Below, piece by piece: positions 54,690 through 63,398 of a stretch of 64,000 bases of DNA; position 1 is the stretch's first letter; the number at the start of each line of letters is the position of its first letter. The DNA comes from Oscillospiraceae bacterium (GTDB taxonomy: Bacteria; Bacillota; Clostridia; Oscillospirales; Oscillospiraceae), in the NCBI GenBank assembly GCA_009780175.1, contig WRAO01000001.1:91018-155017 (forward strand). Reading direction: 5' to 3'. Made by a program: the position numbers and the translations under genes. The notes below the pieces were generated by a model. It did not search any database. It was not told where the DNA came from and saw nothing but the letters and a program-made list of their open reading frames with translations.

Positions 54690-55559
54690 TTAGAAGATGT
54701 CTAGGTCTTTCGAGGAGAAGACTGGGCCGCCGTAGTGCTTGCGGATGTTTGCCATTACTTCCAGTTCGGTTTCTCGGATGATGACTTCGTTGCCGCTCTC
54801 GTTTTCTCCGCACATGAAGAGTTGGTGGTAAAGTACCAACATGCCTGGATTTGCTTGTTTCGCGATTTCGCCGAGTTGTTCGCAGGTGGTGTGGACGGTG
54901 GAGTGGTAGGCGAACCAATCGGGGGTGCGTTTTTGGAGGTTTTTGGCTGAGACGACTTCGTGGACGAGTACGTCACAATTGGTGGCGTATTTGATGAGAT
55001 TGTCGCTCGGAGCGGTGTCTCCGGAGACGACGATGACGCGGTCTGGGGTGGTGAAGCGGTAGCCGTAGGCCTCAAACGGCGGGTGATTGACGAGGAAGGC
55101 CTCTACGGTTACGAGTTCGTCTTGGTGGACAATGCCTTCGAAAGCGTTTACGACTTCCGTTTTATAGCCCTCTTCGGGGGTGGGACAGGGCATTTCTTGC
55201 CGGGCGGCGATGTCTCCGGCGAAGGCGGCGATGGTGTGTTCGGCCATCCCGAGGATGCCTTCCGGGCCGACCAGTTTCAATGGCTTCTCGCGTTCAAGAA
55301 CCCACGGAATGAGGATCAAATCTGCGATGCCGACGGCGTGGTCGGAGTGCAAGTGGGTTAGGAAGGCGTGGTTGAGGCGGTTTGGGGTGAGGCCTTTGAT
55401 TCCCATGCGGCGGGCTTTTTCCGCTTGGCGGACGACGTTGCTGCCGAAGTCAACCAAATAGGCGGTTTCGTCTACAACGATTGCGACGCAGGGGCCGGAA
55501 CGGTCTGGGATTGGGTTGGGAGTGCCGGAGCCGAGCATGACGACTTTTGTTCTTGACAT
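54690..55559 (-). CDS. RNase Z-like MBL-fold hydrolase
   Basis: This 289-residue protein begins RTKVVMLGSGTPNPIPDRSG and has the MBL motif LTHLHSDHAVG. VVVSGDTAPS-type 'RVIVVSGDTAPSDNLI' and a histidine-rich C-terminal LVLYHQLFM follow. It resembles RNase Z and related phosphodiesterases or arylsulfatases, but lacks a clear exosite for tRNA, so a nonspecific hydrolase is equally likely. AAGGGATGG precedes the ATG at 55559. It is host sequence on the right of the tail locus. Confidence 0.82.
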   Translation of the reverse strand: MSRTKVVMLGSGTPNPIPDRSGPCVAIVVDETAYLVDFGSNVVRQAEKARRMGIKGLTPNRLNHAFLTHLHSDHAVGIADLILIPWVLEREKPLKLVGPEGILGMAEHTIAAFAGDIAARQEMPCPTPEEGYKTEVVNAFEGIVHQDELVTVEAFLVNHPPFEAYGYRFTTPDRVIVVSGDTAPSDNLIKYATNCDVLVHEVVSAKNLQKRTPDWFAYHSTVHTTCEQLGEIAKQANPGMLVLYHQLFMCGENESGNEVIIRETELEVMANIRKHYGGPVFSSKDLDIF

Positions 55560-55629
55560 AATAGAACCATCCCTTCTCAAATACGCCTAACAGGCGGTTT
55601 ATTTTTAGCGCCCAGACCAGCGGGCGCGA

Positions 55630-56088
55630 CTAGCCTTCAATGCGGAGGATACCGACAACGGAAAGCAAGGTTAACACGGCGATGATAGTGCCGAGAATGG
55701 CGCAGAACCAGTCTTTTTCTCGCTTTACTTGATAGAGCACTGCGGGAACTAAGCCGAAGAGTCCGAAGCCGCAGCCGATGGCGATGAGGAGCATGGCCCA
55801 GCTGTCCGCTTTGGTGATGTAGTCGATGTAAAAGTGTGCGCCGGGGAAGCTGCCGGTGACGGAGTAGCCCCAGACTTCCTCAGGGCTTGCGCCCGCAAAG
55901 ATTGCGCCGAAGAGCGTGTTGGGGTTGAGTATATTGTTGGTGGGATTTAGGAGGATGAAAATGGGCACAAAGAAAGCGCCGATGGCGGACCAGATGGCGA
56001 CCCAATAAACTGTGTTACCGAAGATTTTTTGACTTTTGGGGATGGAGTCTAGCGTTTGTTGTTCCAGGGCTGCGCGTTCGTCAAGCAT
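55630..56088 (-). CDS. Small membrane partner of the TauE/SafE permease (DUF1634-like)
   Basis: The 152-residue protein has an N-terminal charged segment and three hydrophobic segments (about 27-47, 95-118 and 127-149). Small proteins of the DUF1634 type commonly follow TauE/SafE permeases and are thought to be their partners. The frame overlaps the permease gene by eight bases, with GGGGAG before the ATG. The loop between the first and second helices (GASPEEVWGYSVTGSFPGAH) is longer than usual, so the family name is tentative. Confidence 0.55.
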   Translation of the reverse strand: MLDERAALEQQTLDSIPKSQKIFGNTVYWVAIWSAIGAFFVPIFILLNPTNNILNPNTLFGAIFAGASPEEVWGYSVTGSFPGAHFYIDYITKADSWAMLLIAIGCGFGLFGLVPAVLYQVKREKDWFCAILGTIIAVLTLLSVVGILRIEG

Positions 56089-57217
56089 TGGGCTCCCCCC
56101 TTTTTCCGTGTTTGAAGAAGATCGTGAGCAGGGCGCCGCCCATTGTAAGGACGAAGACGAGGACTTGCACGATTGCCGGAATGGGGCCTATGAAGCCGAC
56201 CATTTCCAGGCCGCGGGTTACTAGGGTGAAGCCGGTGAAGATCATGATGCCGATCAGGATGATGCGGACGACAGCTACTTTGATTTTTGCCAATACATAG
56301 GCGCCGATCAGACCGCCGACGGCTTGACCACACATCCAGGGGAGAACGAACAGGGGGATGACGCCGCCAGCGAATACATAGGGCCAGATCGAAATCCCGC
56401 TGCCGAGAGAGAGGATAACGTTGGAGTTGGCCGCCGCAAGCCGGAGCGGCATGCCCATGCCGATGTTGAGCGCGGGGGTGATGGCCCAGCCGCCGCCCAT
56501 GCCAAAGAATCCGCCGAGAATGCCGATTAGGAAGAGGAGGACGATTCCGAGCGGGGCGCGAGTCACTTCGTAGTCTCGGATTTGGCCTTCGCTTGCTTCG
56601 TAATATTTTCCGCCCAATTTGAGCCACCGGGTGAATTTGTCTACCCGGGAAATCTCCGGATTTTCCAGCTTTTTCCCGCCGGCGATGAAGAAGACGGCGA
56701 GGGCTACTAGAATTAGGCCGAGGGCCATGCGCAGTATTCCCTCCCCTGCCACGCCGGTTCTGGCGACGGCGAGGATGGCGAAGGTCGCGCCGACCAAGGC
56801 GCCGAGGCCTTGACTAAGGGTCATGACGAGGCTGAGGCGGTAGTTGACGAGCCCTTTGCGCATAAAGACGCCCGTGGAAAGCGGGCCGGAAAACATGGCG
56901 ACGATGAGGCCCGTGCCGCGGACGACGAGGCTGTGGACGTCAGTGAAAGCGAGCATGATGGGGGTGAAGATGACTCCCCCGCCGATGCCGGCGATAACCC
57001 CAACGACGGCAATGGCCGTGCTGAGGAGAAAGAAAGCGAAGAGGATAAGGACAATGTTGGTGGTTGCCATCTCCCCCGGCATAGGTTCGCCGGATGCCAT
57101 GGCGAGCACGGTAAGGCAGATATAGCTCACCACAATCGCAGAGCCCATGAGGATGCTCTCCAGCCACGGGCTTTGCAGATATTTACTTCGCCCTGGCTGT
57201 TTTGGAGGTTGCGACAT
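56081..57217 (-). CDS. TauE/SafE-family anion permease
   Basis: This 377-residue membrane protein has about eight to nine helices and the two internal repeats of the family, each with a glycine-rich re-entrant motif (VIAGIGGGVIFTPIML and LGGFFGMGGGWAITPAL). Members export or import sulfite, sulfonates or organosulfur acids. The ATG at 57217 is ten bases after GAAAGG; the longer frame upstream overlaps the regulator promoter region. It is divergent from the response-regulator gene. Confidence 0.87.
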   Translation of the reverse strand: MSQPPKQPGRSKYLQSPWLESILMGSAIVVSYICLTVLAMASGEPMPGEMATTNIVLILFAFFLLSTAIAVVGVIAGIGGGVIFTPIMLAFTDVHSLVVRGTGLIVAMFSGPLSTGVFMRKGLVNYRLSLVMTLSQGLGALVGATFAILAVARTGVAGEGILRMALGLILVALAVFFIAGGKKLENPEISRVDKFTRWLKLGGKYYEASEGQIRDYEVTRAPLGIVLLFLIGILGGFFGMGGGWAITPALNIGMGMPLRLAAANSNVILSLGSGISIWPYVFAGGVIPLFVLPWMCGQAVGGLIGAYVLAKIKVAVVRIILIGIMIFTGFTLVTRGLEMVGFIGPIPAIVQVLVFVLTMGGALLTIFFKHGKRGEPNA

Positions 57218-57327
57218 GGGAGTCTGGTCCTTTCTTCTTGTTTCGAACTTATTGTTTAGTATATCTGGTTTGGCACGCGCTGTCGACACCTTTTCAGTTA
57301 ATTTTGGGGGTTATCTTGCAATGTTGT

Positions 57328-57357
57328 TTGTCCGGTTCACTCTTTTTGTGTTATACT
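57328..57357 (+). promoter_or_regulatory. Promoter of the two-component system (leaderless)
   Basis: TTGTCC (57328-57333), an 18-base spacer and TATACT (57352-57357). Only CTCCCC separates the -10 from the regulator's ATG, so transcription should start at or next to the A of the start codon. Confidence 0.65.
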
Positions 57358-57363
57358 CTCCCC

Positions 57364-58023
57364 ATGAAATATACTATCCTTCTCGTCGAAGACGACGCTA
57401 TGATCACCTCCGGGCTTATTTATGCTCTCGAGCAAGAGGGTTATGTTGTCACGCACTGCAATAGCGTGGCGGATGCTTTGCGTGCGGTGGCTGCCGAGTC
57501 GTTTCACATCGCTATTCTGGATATGCAATTGCCGGATGGGACGGGGATAGAGGTTCAGGACGCGCTCAGACACAGTGACACGGCTGTGCTTTTTCTCACT
57601 GTTGTCGATGATGAGGGTAATATCGTCCGCGCGTTTGAGAGCGGGGCGGCGGATTATGTGACGAAGCCGTTTCGGCTGCGGGAGTTGCTGGCCAGGGTGC
57701 GACGGGCACGCAGTGCGACGGGCGGGGGTAACTCGTCTCGGCTCCAGCTCGGCGGGGTGGCGATTGATACGTCGGCGGGCAAGGCGTATTTGGGGGACAA
57801 TTTACTGGATCTCACCGCGCTCGAGTATCGGCTGTTGCTGACTTTTGCGGCACATAAGGGACAGTTGCTCACGCGGGCGCAGATTTTGGAGCACATTTGG
57901 GATTCGTCCGGCAGTTTTGTGGAGGACAATACGCTCACGGTGTACGTCAAGCGGCTACGGGAGAAGCTTGGGGATGCCGTCAATATCGAAACAGTGCGGG
58001 GGCTAGGGTATCGTGTGGATTAG
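57364..58023 (+). CDS. OmpR/PhoB-family response regulator
   Basis: The 219-residue protein has a receiver domain (about 1-115). Acidic residues are Asp10 and Asp11, the phosphoacceptor is Asp53 (LDMQLPDGTG) and the conserved Lys is in VTKPFRLRELL. A winged-helix OmpR-type DNA-binding domain (about 128-218, TALEYRLLLTFAAHKGQLLTR, LTVYVKRLREKLG) follows. An earlier in-frame start exists but has no homology. No ribosome site precedes the ATG, in line with a leaderless mRNA. The kinase gene overlaps its end. Probable targets include the ABC exporter at 60631. Confidence 0.93.
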   Translation: MKYTILLVEDDAMITSGLIYALEQEGYVVTHCNSVADALRAVAAESFHIAILDMQLPDGTGIEVQDALRHSDTAVLFLTVVDDEGNIVRAFESGAADYVTKPFRLRELLARVRRARSATGGGNSSRLQLGGVAIDTSAGKAYLGDNLLDLTALEYRLLLTFAAHKGQLLTRAQILEHIWDSSGSFVEDNTLTVYVKRLREKLGDAVNIETVRGLGYRVD

Positions 58024-58837
58024 ACGAGGGGAAATTGAGGCACTTTCACTGGATATTCGCCGGATCATTGACGGGCAGGATGTGGATCTGCGCGTGAGCG
58101 AGGAGGGTGTTTGGAATATCCTGCGCAATGACATTCACATCTTGGCGAAGTTGAAACAGGAGCAGGTAAAGGTGTTACAGCAGGACAAGGCCCTGTTGAA
58201 AGATACGCTGGCGGATATTTCGCATCAGCTTAAGACGCCGTTAACTTCGATGATGATCATGGTCGACCTCTTAGAAGGTGCTCCGCCTGACGTGCAGGCG
58301 GAGTTTTTGCAGAATATTAAAACCGGGCTACAGCGTACGGAGTGGCTAGTTTCGACTTTGCTGAAGATGGCGAAGTTGGAGGCGGGGGCTGTGGTATTTG
58401 CGCGGGAGGCTGTCTCCTCCTCCGAGTTGATCGAGCAGGCTCTTGCACCGCTCCAAATTCAGTTGGAGTTGAAGGGGCAGCGCGTTGAACTGCAGGGCGA
58501 GGCGGAGCTCTATTGCGATAGACGGTGGACGGCTGAGGCGCTCGGCAATATCCTCAAAAATGCGTCGGAGCATTCGCCGGAGGGGGCTGTGATTCTCGTT
58601 GAGGTCGGTGCGAATCCGATTTCGACATGGATCAGTGTCACGGACAGCGGGCCGGGGCTTTCGACGGCGCAGATTGCGAAGCTATTTCGGCGGTTTGAGG
58701 GATCGCAGAGCGGAGCGGGCTATGGCATCGGGCTGCCGTTGGCTTTGGCGATTTTGCGGGGGCAGGATGGGGATATTGAGGTAAATGGCGGCGGACATGG
58801 TGTGGGGGCGACGGTTGTGGTGAAACTTTTTCGGTGA
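58013..58837 (+). CDS. Sensor histidine kinase without membrane segments
   Basis: This 274-residue kinase has a HAMP-like/coiled-coil start (about 4-65: RRGEIEALSLDIRRII, DVDLRVSEEGVWNILRND). The dimerisation motif LADISHQLKTPL carries the phosphorylated His71. The catalytic domain has N-box ALGNILKNASEHSP, G1 VTDSGPGLS and G2 GAGYGIGLPLALAI. Relatives have two N-terminal transmembrane helices before this region; here the protein begins right after where they would be. The GTG start overlaps the regulator gene by 11 bases. The input is probably cytosolic or from a partner membrane protein. Confidence 0.88.
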   Translation: MWIRRGEIEALSLDIRRIIDGQDVDLRVSEEGVWNILRNDIHILAKLKQEQVKVLQQDKALLKDTLADISHQLKTPLTSMMIMVDLLEGAPPDVQAEFLQNIKTGLQRTEWLVSTLLKMAKLEAGAVVFAREAVSSSELIEQALAPLQIQLELKGQRVELQGEAELYCDRRWTAEALGNILKNASEHSPEGAVILVEVGANPISTWISVTDSGPGLSTAQIAKLFRRFEGSQSGAGYGIGLPLALAILRGQDGDIEVNGGGHGVGATVVVKLFR

Positions 58838-58884
58838 TACGTCGTCTACTGTTATAAAATGGTTCGAGAGAGAGGATTCAAACA

Positions 58885-59688
58885 ATGAGAAAGAACATGA
58901 TTTTGGTACTTGCACTATTTCTTTGCTTTGGTATTTTATTGGCGGCCTGTTCCGGCCCCGCGCCTATTGAGCCCACCCCTTCCCCACAGCCGACACTGAC
59001 CGTGACACCGGCGCCGACACCGGCTGAAACGCCAGAACCAGAACCTACGCCCACACCGGATCCGACCCCGACCGCAATGCCGACGCCGGAGGCTACGCCG
59101 CATCTTGTTTGGCTTGTGCCGCCGACGCTGGAGTTCAATCATGTGGTTTATTGTGCGCACTGTAATGCTTTTGTGCTCGGCGATCACCTTGGACGGGTAA
59201 TTAATCGGGAAACCGGAGCATTGACGGACGATATCCTATTTGGACATGGTCTGGAGCAACTCTGGATCTTTGATTCCGCGCGGAATTTACTTGGAACGAC
59301 TCACCTCGGTGATCTGACGCTGTTTCCCTTTATAGAGGACCTGTATTGGTTAACGGGCTTGATTGTCGTGGCGCAGGTGGATTCCTCTCTGCGGGAGGGG
59401 AACTCTGATATGGAATGGTTGGCGCCCGAGGCGTTTACGGGTAGATATGCGGTGATGTACAACGGCAGGTTTGTCACGGACTTTGTGTTTGACGCGCGAG
59501 AGCAAGTGGGAGAGCATGCGTTTTTTCACGCGGTCGCCTTGGGCCAAGACGGGCTTTGGGGGCTGATCGGGCGGGCCGGCGCGGTTGTGCTGCCGTTTGT
59601 GTTTGAGCATGTTGCGCATGATGATCGTGTGGCGTTTGTGAAGGTGGATGGGCGGTATGGGATTTTGGATTTGGGGCATATGCGGTAG
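58885..59688 (+). CDS. Lipoprotein with Pro/Thr-rich stalk and WG-type repeats
   Basis: This 267-residue protein has a lipobox LAAC (Cys22) followed by a repetitive stalk of PTP and TPEPEP units (about 25-73) that should extend the domain away from the membrane. The globular part ends with DGLWGLIGRAGAVVLPFVFE and DGRYGILDL, the WG-repeat pattern. GAGAGGA precedes the ATG. It lies between the two-component genes and the cyclase-like gene; a role as an envelope sensor for the kinase is an attractive guess with no direct support. Confidence 0.8.
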   Translation: MRKNMILVLALFLCFGILLAACSGPAPIEPTPSPQPTLTVTPAPTPAETPEPEPTPTPDPTPTAMPTPEATPHLVWLVPPTLEFNHVVYCAHCNAFVLGDHLGRVINRETGALTDDILFGHGLEQLWIFDSARNLLGTTHLGDLTLFPFIEDLYWLTGLIVVAQVDSSLREGNSDMEWLAPEAFTGRYAVMYNGRFVTDFVFDAREQVGEHAFFHAVALGQDGLWGLIGRAGAVVLPFVFEHVAHDDRVAFVKVDGRYGILDLGHMR

Positions 59689-59713
59689 GTGGCAACTTTG
59701 AGAGGAAAACGAC

Positions 59714-60460
59714 ATGAGCACAAATAGTAACTCTAGCAGATTTGATCCTACGCCTCATTTCATTGCTTATCTTGATATATTGGGATACAAAGAAAAAGCG
59801 AATGCAGGTGATGTCAAGCTTGCGGAAACCATAGATTCAACTTTAGACAATGTAGCTGATTTTGTAAAATGGTTTAAAGGCCGTGAGATTGATATGGAGC
59901 GGGACATTAAAATTAAGGCATTTTCAGATAATATCCTTATCTGCACAGAAACGAATTGGGATCTATTATTTTTGACGGTTGGAGTTCTCCAACATCGCAT
60001 GATAAGCAATGGTTACTTCGTTCGGGGAGCACTGTGTCACTCAGAGTTGTATTTTGATGAGCGGTTTCTTTTTGGAAGAGGCGTTGTCATGGCGCACAAG
60101 ATCGAATCTGAAATTGCAAAAGTACCAAGAATAATACTACATAGCAGCTACAGAGATGCCGCAAATGCGTCAGTCGATCCTCCTGATGAGATACTCTTTG
60201 ATGTTTTCACCGCAGTGGCAGGAGGGCTTCCTTTATATTTGCATGATGTTGACGGATATATGTTCTTGAATTACCTAAGCATTGCAATTGCAATGCTGGA
60301 GGATCAGAAGCAGGATAAAATCAACAACATACTTGCAGATCATTGCGATAAGATACTTCACAATATCAAAGATTGCGAGAAACGTTGCTTGCCGCAAGGG
60401 ATTATGGAAAAATTTCAATGGTGCTTGCAATACCATAATCGTTTTTGCAGGGAGAATTGA
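59714..60460 (+). CDS. Divergent class III nucleotidyl-cyclase-like protein
   Basis: This 248-residue soluble protein contains FIAYLDILGYKE (Asp21) and IKIKAFSDNILI (Asp72), resembling the metal-binding FADIVGFT and KTIGDA motifs of class III cyclases at similar spacing. VRGALCHSELYF, FGRGVVMAHKIES and PRIIL then recall the RxGIHxG and AARLES segments. Many uncharacterised bacterial relatives have this layout, some in defence-type settings. Catalysis is unproven, because adenine- or guanine-selecting residues are not recognisable. The gene is more AT-rich than its neighbours, suggesting transfer. AGAGGAAAA precedes the ATG. Confidence 0.6.
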   Translation: MSTNSNSSRFDPTPHFIAYLDILGYKEKANAGDVKLAETIDSTLDNVADFVKWFKGREIDMERDIKIKAFSDNILICTETNWDLLFLTVGVLQHRMISNGYFVRGALCHSELYFDERFLFGRGVVMAHKIESEIAKVPRIILHSSYRDAANASVDPPDEILFDVFTAVAGGLPLYLHDVDGYMFLNYLSIAIAMLEDQKQDKINNILADHCDKILHNIKDCEKRCLPQGIMEKFQWCLQYHNRFCREN

Positions 60461-60481
60461 CACGAGGCGTGATTTCTAGCC

Positions 60482-60503
60482 CAAGTGACAGAATTGTCAC
60501 TTG
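60482..60503. promoter_or_regulatory. Perfect palindrome before the ABC exporter
   Basis: CAAGTGACA-GAAT-TGTCACTTG, a perfect 9-4-9 palindrome. A second, looser site (AGTCA...TGACT with an internal TGTCAC) follows at 60517-60540. The TGACA-N4-TGTCA core resembles sites of regulators that control bacitracin-type efflux ABC transporters, so it may bind the response regulator at 57364. No sure -10 box could be set. Confidence 0.55.
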
Positions 60504-60564
60504 CCACCGCCCGCATAGTCACCGAGTTGTCACATTGACTTGTTAGAATGGCCGCAACAAACCA

Positions 60565-60605
60565 GATTTTATCGTCTCCCGCCGTAGGCGGGAGACGATA
60601 AAATC
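60565..60605. promoter_or_regulatory. Perfect 19-bp hairpin in the ABC exporter leader
   Basis: GATTTTATCGTCTCCCGCC and its exact complement with loop GTA, ending 25 bases before the ATPase start. No T-run follows, so it is more likely an attenuator, mRNA stabiliser or operator than a simple terminator. Confidence 0.65.
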
Positions 60606-60630
60606 AAAGGGTGTATAGGAGGATTGGCAT

Positions 60631-61314
60631 ATGGCTATTTTACAGGTACAGAATCTGACCAAGACCTATGGAAAAGGCGACACCATCGTTACGGCGCTTG
60701 ATGGCGTCTCTTTTTCTGTGGAGAAGGGGGAGTTTGTCGCGATTGTGGGGGCGTCTGGGTCTGGGAAGTCGACGTTGATGCATCTGCTTGGCGGGGTGGA
60801 CCGTCCGGATACGGGGCGTGTGATCGTGGATGGGACGGAGATTTATGAGCGGAGTGAGAGTGAGCTTGCGATCTTTCGGCGGCGGAATATCGGGATTGTG
60901 TATCAGTTTTATAATCTGATTCCAACGCTCACGGCGGAAGAGAACATCATGCTGCCCTATCTGCTGGATAATCGGAGGCCCGAACAGAGCAAGCTGCGGG
61001 AGATTTTGGAAACCATCGGTCTTGCGGATCGGGCGAAGCATCTGCCGAGTGAGCTCTCGGGCGGGCAGCAGCAGCGGGTTTCGATTGGACGGGCGTTGAT
61101 TAATGATCCCGCTATCATTCTGGCGGACGAGCCGACGGGGAATTTGGATTCGAAGTCCAGCCGGGAAGTGATGGACTTGCTGAAGCTTTCGAACAAGCGG
61201 TATAACCAGACTTTACTTGTGATTACGCATGACGAGAAGATCGCTTTACAGGCGGACCGTATCATTACCATCAGCGACGGGCGCATCCTCCGCGATGAGG
61301 CGGTGCGGGGATGA
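60631..61314 (+). CDS. MacB/LolD-type ABC transporter ATPase
   Basis: This 227-residue ATPase has Walker A GASGSGKST, Q-loop VYQFYNLIPTLTAEEN, signature LSGGQQQRV, Walker B ILADEPTGNLD and switch LVITHDE. These are the features of exporters paired with FtsX-type permeases (MacB, LolCDE, BceAB). AGGAGG precedes the ATG. The permease gene starts within its stop codon (ATGA). The nearby two-component system suggests antimicrobial peptide detoxification or envelope stress export. Confidence 0.93.
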   Translation: MAILQVQNLTKTYGKGDTIVTALDGVSFSVEKGEFVAIVGASGSGKSTLMHLLGGVDRPDTGRVIVDGTEIYERSESELAIFRRRNIGIVYQFYNLIPTLTAEENIMLPYLLDNRRPEQSKLREILETIGLADRAKHLPSELSGGQQQRVSIGRALINDPAIILADEPTGNLDSKSSREVMDLLKLSNKRYNQTLLVITHDEKIALQADRIITISDGRILRDEAVRG

Positions 61315-63296
61315 AACTGACGAGACAATTGGCATTGAGCCAACTCAGGCGCAATCGCCGGCGGACGATGTGGACGGTACTCGGCATTATGCTTTCTACG
61401 ACGATGATTACTACGGTTTATGGTCTTGTGGCAAGCACGATGGCGCTCGTGGAAACCATATGGGAGGGTTCGTCGCTCAGATTAGAATACGAAGCTATGA
61501 TGGCGAGTTTGGGCGTGATTTTGAGTGTGGTCATCGTCGCCTCCTCGATTGTTGTGCTGTCGAACGCGTTTCGTGTGAGTGCGAAGGAGCGGGCGATGCA
61601 GTTTGGTATTCTCAAGAGCGTGGGCGCGACGAAGACGCAGATTCGGCAGACGGTGGTCAGTGAGAGTCTGCTGCTCGCGGCTGTGGGGATTCCGATCGGA
61701 CTCTTGTTGGGTATGGTCGTTCATTTCATTGGTGTTGGGCTTATCAACCACTTCCTCGCCGACCTTTTTCAAAGCGCGAGGCCGGGCGAAGATATGATGA
61801 TCCGCTTTGTGTTTTCTTGGCAGGCGATTTTGCTGTCGATCGTGCTGGCGCTGGCTACGGTCTTGCTCTCGGCTTGGCTGCCGGCGCGGAAGGCTTCGAA
61901 AATTCCCGCGATTGACGCTATTCGTGGGGCGGGCGAAGTGAAGGTCGAAAATTCGAACGTCCGCGGGGGCTGGATTGTGGGCAAGCTGTTTGGTGTGGAG
62001 GGGATGCTTGCGGCGCGGTCGCTCTGGCGCAGCCGGCGGAATTTCCGAGCGACCACTGTGGCGCTCAGTCTCAGTGTGGCGCTGGTGATCTCGCTTGGAT
62101 CTTTTGTGGCGCAGATGAATCGATTTGTGGAGCTTACTTGGCCGGATATGGAGGCGAATGTGGTTGTCGGATTTCACGCCAACAGGCAGTGGGTGGAAGG
62201 GGCAGACGGCGTGTGGGTTCCTACGGCGGAATATGTCACGGTCAGCCGGGAGATGGCTGAGATGGTTTCTCGGCGATTTGAGCCCTATACGGATACCTCC
62301 GTGTTTGGATATGGGCGAGATGGGGACACCTATAGTGTGATTCTGCCGCGCGAGATGCTCACGCCGGAACTGTTGGAGTGGCTGGGAGACATAGGCACAA
62401 ATGTCGCCGCGGAGGATCAGTGGTTTTCTGTGCTTTTACTCACGGTCGACCCCGTGCATTACGCGATACTGGCCGAGCGGGCTGGTGTGCCAGAGGGGTC
62501 GAATATTCTGGTCAATCACCGGCGGACGCATACAATGGACGGAAGACGGTCGGAGTTTGAGCCGCTTCGGTTTTCTGGGCAGACATTGCAATTGACCGGT
62601 CGACTTGCGGAGGGGGGTACATTCGAGCGGGAGTTGACGTTGCACGGGGTGCTTGGGATCGGCGAGGTGCCGAATGAGATTCTGCGTTCGGGGACGTCTG
62701 ATGTTACAATTATTGTGCCCTTTCTCGAGGAGACGAGGCGGTATACTTGGTTCATCGCTACCGAGGATCCTTTTGCGCTGACCGCATATGCGTTTAAGAT
62801 GATAGAGGCGCTGGATTTTTCCGACGAGGGCAACTGGCATGTGTTTAACGCCGCGCACGAGCAGGAGATGACCCGATCTCTCACCACGCTCGTCATGACC
62901 TTTGTCTGGGGCTTTGTGGGACTGCTCACGTTGATTTATCTGACCAATATCATCAGCACGATCTCCGCCAATGTGCTAGCTCGGGCACAGGAGTTTGCGG
63001 TGCTGCAGAGTGTCGGGATGACCCGGGGCGGCATTGCGCGGATGCTGAATTTGGAGAGTGTGTTGTCTTCCGTCAAGGCGCTGTTCATCGGGGTTCCGCT
63101 GGGGATTTTGGGAGCGTATGGCGTATATCACGCCATTACGGAGGCCGCGCAGTTTGCGTTTGCATTACCTTGGGCTGCGATTGCGCTTAGTGTGTTCGCT
63201 GTGTTTTTGCTGACTTGGATCGTGATGCGGTACGCGGCGAGACAGCTACGGAGGCGTAACATTGTAGATACGATTCGCGCGGAGAGCGGAATGTAG
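61311..63296 (+). CDS. FtsX-family ABC transporter permease
   Basis: The 661-residue permease has two FtsX domains. The first has a helix at about 20-42 followed by three more (about 68-90, 118-142 and 165-185, KERAMQFGILKSVGATKTQI between). After a fifth helix (about 248-270) comes a large extracytoplasmic domain (about 275-500). Three final helices (about 520-545, 575-600 and 610-640) include the second LARAQEFAVLQSVGMTRGGI loop. Length and domain order resemble BceB-like exporters, but helix number is closer to eight than ten. It works with the preceding ATPase. Confidence 0.9.
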   Translation: MKLTRQLALSQLRRNRRRTMWTVLGIMLSTTMITTVYGLVASTMALVETIWEGSSLRLEYEAMMASLGVILSVVIVASSIVVLSNAFRVSAKERAMQFGILKSVGATKTQIRQTVVSESLLLAAVGIPIGLLLGMVVHFIGVGLINHFLADLFQSARPGEDMMIRFVFSWQAILLSIVLALATVLLSAWLPARKASKIPAIDAIRGAGEVKVENSNVRGGWIVGKLFGVEGMLAARSLWRSRRNFRATTVALSLSVALVISLGSFVAQMNRFVELTWPDMEANVVVGFHANRQWVEGADGVWVPTAEYVTVSREMAEMVSRRFEPYTDTSVFGYGRDGDTYSVILPREMLTPELLEWLGDIGTNVAAEDQWFSVLLLTVDPVHYAILAERAGVPEGSNILVNHRRTHTMDGRRSEFEPLRFSGQTLQLTGRLAEGGTFERELTLHGVLGIGEVPNEILRSGTSDVTIIVPFLEETRRYTWFIATEDPFALTAYAFKMIEALDFSDEGNWHVFNAAHEQEMTRSLTTLVMTFVWGFVGLLTLIYLTNIISTISANVLARAQEFAVLQSVGMTRGGIARMLNLESVLSSVKALFIGVPLGILGAYGVYHAITEAAQFAFALPWAAIALSVFAVFLLTWIVMRYAARQLRRRNIVDTIRAESGM

Positions 63297-63302
63297 GAAT
63301 GG

Positions 63303-63330
63303 CGGGCGGGGTATATTCCCCGCCCGTTTG
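63303..63330 (+). terminator. Terminator of the ABC exporter operon
   Basis: CGGGCGGGG / CCCCGCCCG with a six-base loop, followed by TTTGTTGTT. Confidence 0.88.
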
Positions 63331-63398
63331 TTGTTCTGGATTTTGCGCCGTTTGTGCGGTATAATCAGTCTATCATGAAATGAATGAGGAGCGTTCTC

